From Lishizhenia sp. (GTDB taxonomy: Bacteria; Bacteroidota; Bacteroidia; Flavobacteriales_D; Crocinitomicaceae): a DNA stretch of 6,906 nt. Positions 6,103 through 6,906 of the stretch are shown here, piece by piece (position 1 is the stretch's first letter; each line of letters begins with the position of its first letter). The position numbers were made by a program, and so were the translations under genes. Under the pieces are notes generated by a model. It saw nothing but the letters and a program-made list of their open reading frames with translations, did not search any database and was not told where the DNA came from. Location of the stretch: assembly GCA_007117055.1 (NCBI GenBank), contig SKHH01000296.1:1-6906 (forward strand). Reading direction: 5' to 3'.

Positions 6103-6127
6103 AGCGACCTTAGGGTCGCTTTTTTTT
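6103..6127 (+). terminator. Intrinsic terminator after the DUF2147 gene
   Basis: AGCGACC (6103-6109) pairs perfectly with GGTCGCT (6114-6120) around a TTAG tetraloop, followed without a gap by eight T residues (6120-6127, the first also closing the stem). This is a textbook Rho-independent terminator about 20 bp after the DUF2147 stop. It is unusual only in that the T-run ends one base pair from the next start codon. Confidence 0.92.
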
Positions 6128-6772
6128 ATGAACGATTTTATAGAAAAGTTAGCGCAATTAATGTCCGATGAATTGCCCGGAGAAGCAGCTCATGTTGAAA
6201 TGTCTCCTTCTGGAAGAGCAAAATCATCGGAATATTTAAAATATGCTAAAACTTTTAAGGAAAGTGCGGTAGCCGTTGTTTTGTTTGAGGAAAACAAGGT
6301 CTACAAGTGCCTTTTATTGCAACGTCACGAGTATGAAGGAAATCATAGTGGACAGGTTTGTTTTCCCGGTGGTAAACAAGATGAAGCAGATGAAGATTTG
6401 TTAGCGACTGCGTTGCGCGAATGTTGGGAAGAAACTGGGATTTGTTCTGATCAATTGAAATTGATTGGAGAACTCACACCGGTGTTTATTCCGGTAAGCT
6501 TGCATTATGTGATGCCTTTCGTTTTCTTTCACCAAAGTAAATTGATTGTCCAACCTGACCCTTACGAAGTGAAAGACTATTTTAGTTTCTCTTTAGAGGA
6601 ATTACTTATAAAAAGTAACGTGAAACGAACAGAAATCCCCATTTCATCGAGTAAAACACTGCCAAATGTGCCTTATTTTCACTTGGGAAATAAAGTGGTA
6701 TGGGGTGCAACAGCAATCATGTTAAATGAGTTAAAAACCATTTTATTGAGATTGCAAAGAACGTGTCTTTGA
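6128..6772 (+). CDS. Nudix hydrolase, CoA-pyrophosphatase type (NudL/Nudt7-like)
   Basis: A Nudix enzyme of the coenzyme A diphosphatase type, which cleaves CoA or acyl-CoA to phosphopantetheine derivatives and 3',5'-ADP, a housekeeping role in CoA turnover. The 214 residues show LLLQRHEYEGNHSGQVCFPGG (62-82), which matches the UPF0035/CoA signature LL..R....H.GQV.FPGG, then D85 and the Nudix box with TALRECWEETGI (94-105; Arg97, Glu98, Glu101, Glu102 for metal binding), LTPVFIPVS (117-124) and the C-terminal VWGATAIML (191-199) typical of the subfamily. The one-residue longer box spacing than the generic pattern is normal for this group. Substrate preference is inferred from family. The ATG at 6128 is preferred over an in-frame TTG at 6056, which lies inside the DUF2147 gene; from 6128 the protein has a normal length. 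The start directly follows a terminator, so expression must come from a promoter overlapping it or from read-through. Confidence 0.9.
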   Translation: MNDFIEKLAQLMSDELPGEAAHVEMSPSGRAKSSEYLKYAKTFKESAVAVVLFEENKVYKCLLLQRHEYEGNHSGQVCFPGGKQDEADEDLLATALRECWEETGICSDQLKLIGELTPVFIPVSLHYVMPFVFFHQSKLIVQPDPYEVKDYFSFSLEELLIKSNVKRTEIPISSSKTLPNVPYFHLGNKVVWGATAIMLNELKTILLRLQRTCL

Positions 6773-6906
6773 TTTTTATTCATGAAAATTATAAGGCAAA
6801 CACATACTGTTACGCCCAATTTTAATTCATTTTTATGTGATAAATGGTTTGTCATATTGAAAACACATGAAACAATGACTGCTTCATTGTTCCGGTGTTC
6901 TCGGTA
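6773..6906. other. Unassigned right end; no supported gene
   Basis: AT-rich sequence after the Nudix stop. A plus-strand frame from ATG 6782 stays open for 41 codons to the window edge, but its product resembles nothing I know, has no typical N-terminal pattern and contains the hairpin at 6862-6899. On the minus strand two frames close at TGAs (6884-6886 and 6852-6854), so a convergent gene ending here is equally possible. No intrinsic terminator directly follows the Nudix gene. Confidence 0.3.
6862..6899. repeat. Imperfect hairpin near the right edge
   Basis: AACAATGA (6871-6878) and TCATTGTT (6884-6891) form a perfect 8-bp stem with a 5-base loop; outside a small internal loop, AACAC (6862-6866) pairs with GTGTT (6895-6899). 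There is no T-run on the plus strand; on the minus strand the stem is followed only by TTCAATATG. It could be a weak terminator of a convergent minus-strand gene entering from the right, or a chance fold. Confidence 0.35.

Noticed and set aside
6056..6127. N-terminal extension of the Nudix protein from an in-frame TTG at 6056
   Set aside because: It would start inside the DUF2147 coding region and translate through the terminator hairpin and T-run (giving LGSLFF); the ATG at 6128 gives a normal family length.
6782..6906. Partial plus-strand ORF beginning MKIIRQTHTV
   Set aside because: It is only 41 codons, open at the edge, with no recognisable similarity, no promoter or ribosome-binding signal, and a hairpin inside it. 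It is not supported as a gene but cannot be excluded without more sequence.

Overview
The window reads as a chromosomal housekeeping segment from a member of the Bacteroidota, most likely Flavobacteriales. The signs are a type III glutamine synthetase, AT-rich DNA, gene starts without recognisable Shine-Dalgarno sequences, repeated TAnnTTTG promoter boxes close to starts, a small Cys-lipoprotein and a DUF2147 protein. The genus cannot be fixed from the sequence. I see no mobile element, tRNA, rRNA, CRISPR array or phage gene, and no convincing new multi-gene system.

Layout from left to right. The minus-strand block holds the N-terminal 267 codons of glnN (type III glutamine synthetase, running off the left edge) and, upstream of it, a bioB-bioF pair (5 bp apart, transcribed bioB first). 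A 142-bp gap between bioF and glnN carries a three-armed repeat that can fold in two mutually exclusive ways. A 173-bp divergent gap with a 9-bp inverted repeat separates bioB from folD on the plus strand. folD runs tail-to-tail into a minus-strand AlkD-type DNA glycosylase gene with a 4-bp overlap. From a second divergent gap starts a plus-strand pair: a small lipoprotein of unknown function with a full Bacteroidota-type promoter, then a secreted DUF2147 protein. This pair ends in a strong intrinsic terminator. A CoA-pyrophosphatase-type Nudix hydrolase gene begins one base after that terminator's T-run. The last 134 bp have no supported gene but hold an imperfect hairpin.

Functional links are loose. 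BioF catalyses the first dedicated ring-forming step of biotin synthesis (KAPA formation) and BioB the last; the intervening enzymes (BioA, BioD) and the pimeloyl-supply enzymes are not in the window. FolD supplies one-carbon folates, GlnN assimilates ammonia, AlkD repairs alkylated bases and the Nudix enzyme probably hydrolyses CoA or related nucleotides. The lipoprotein and DUF2147 protein are both exported and probably co-transcribed. The more interesting material is regulatory: the bioF/glnN three-arm element, the bioB upstream inverted repeat, and the terminator butted against the Nudix start codon.
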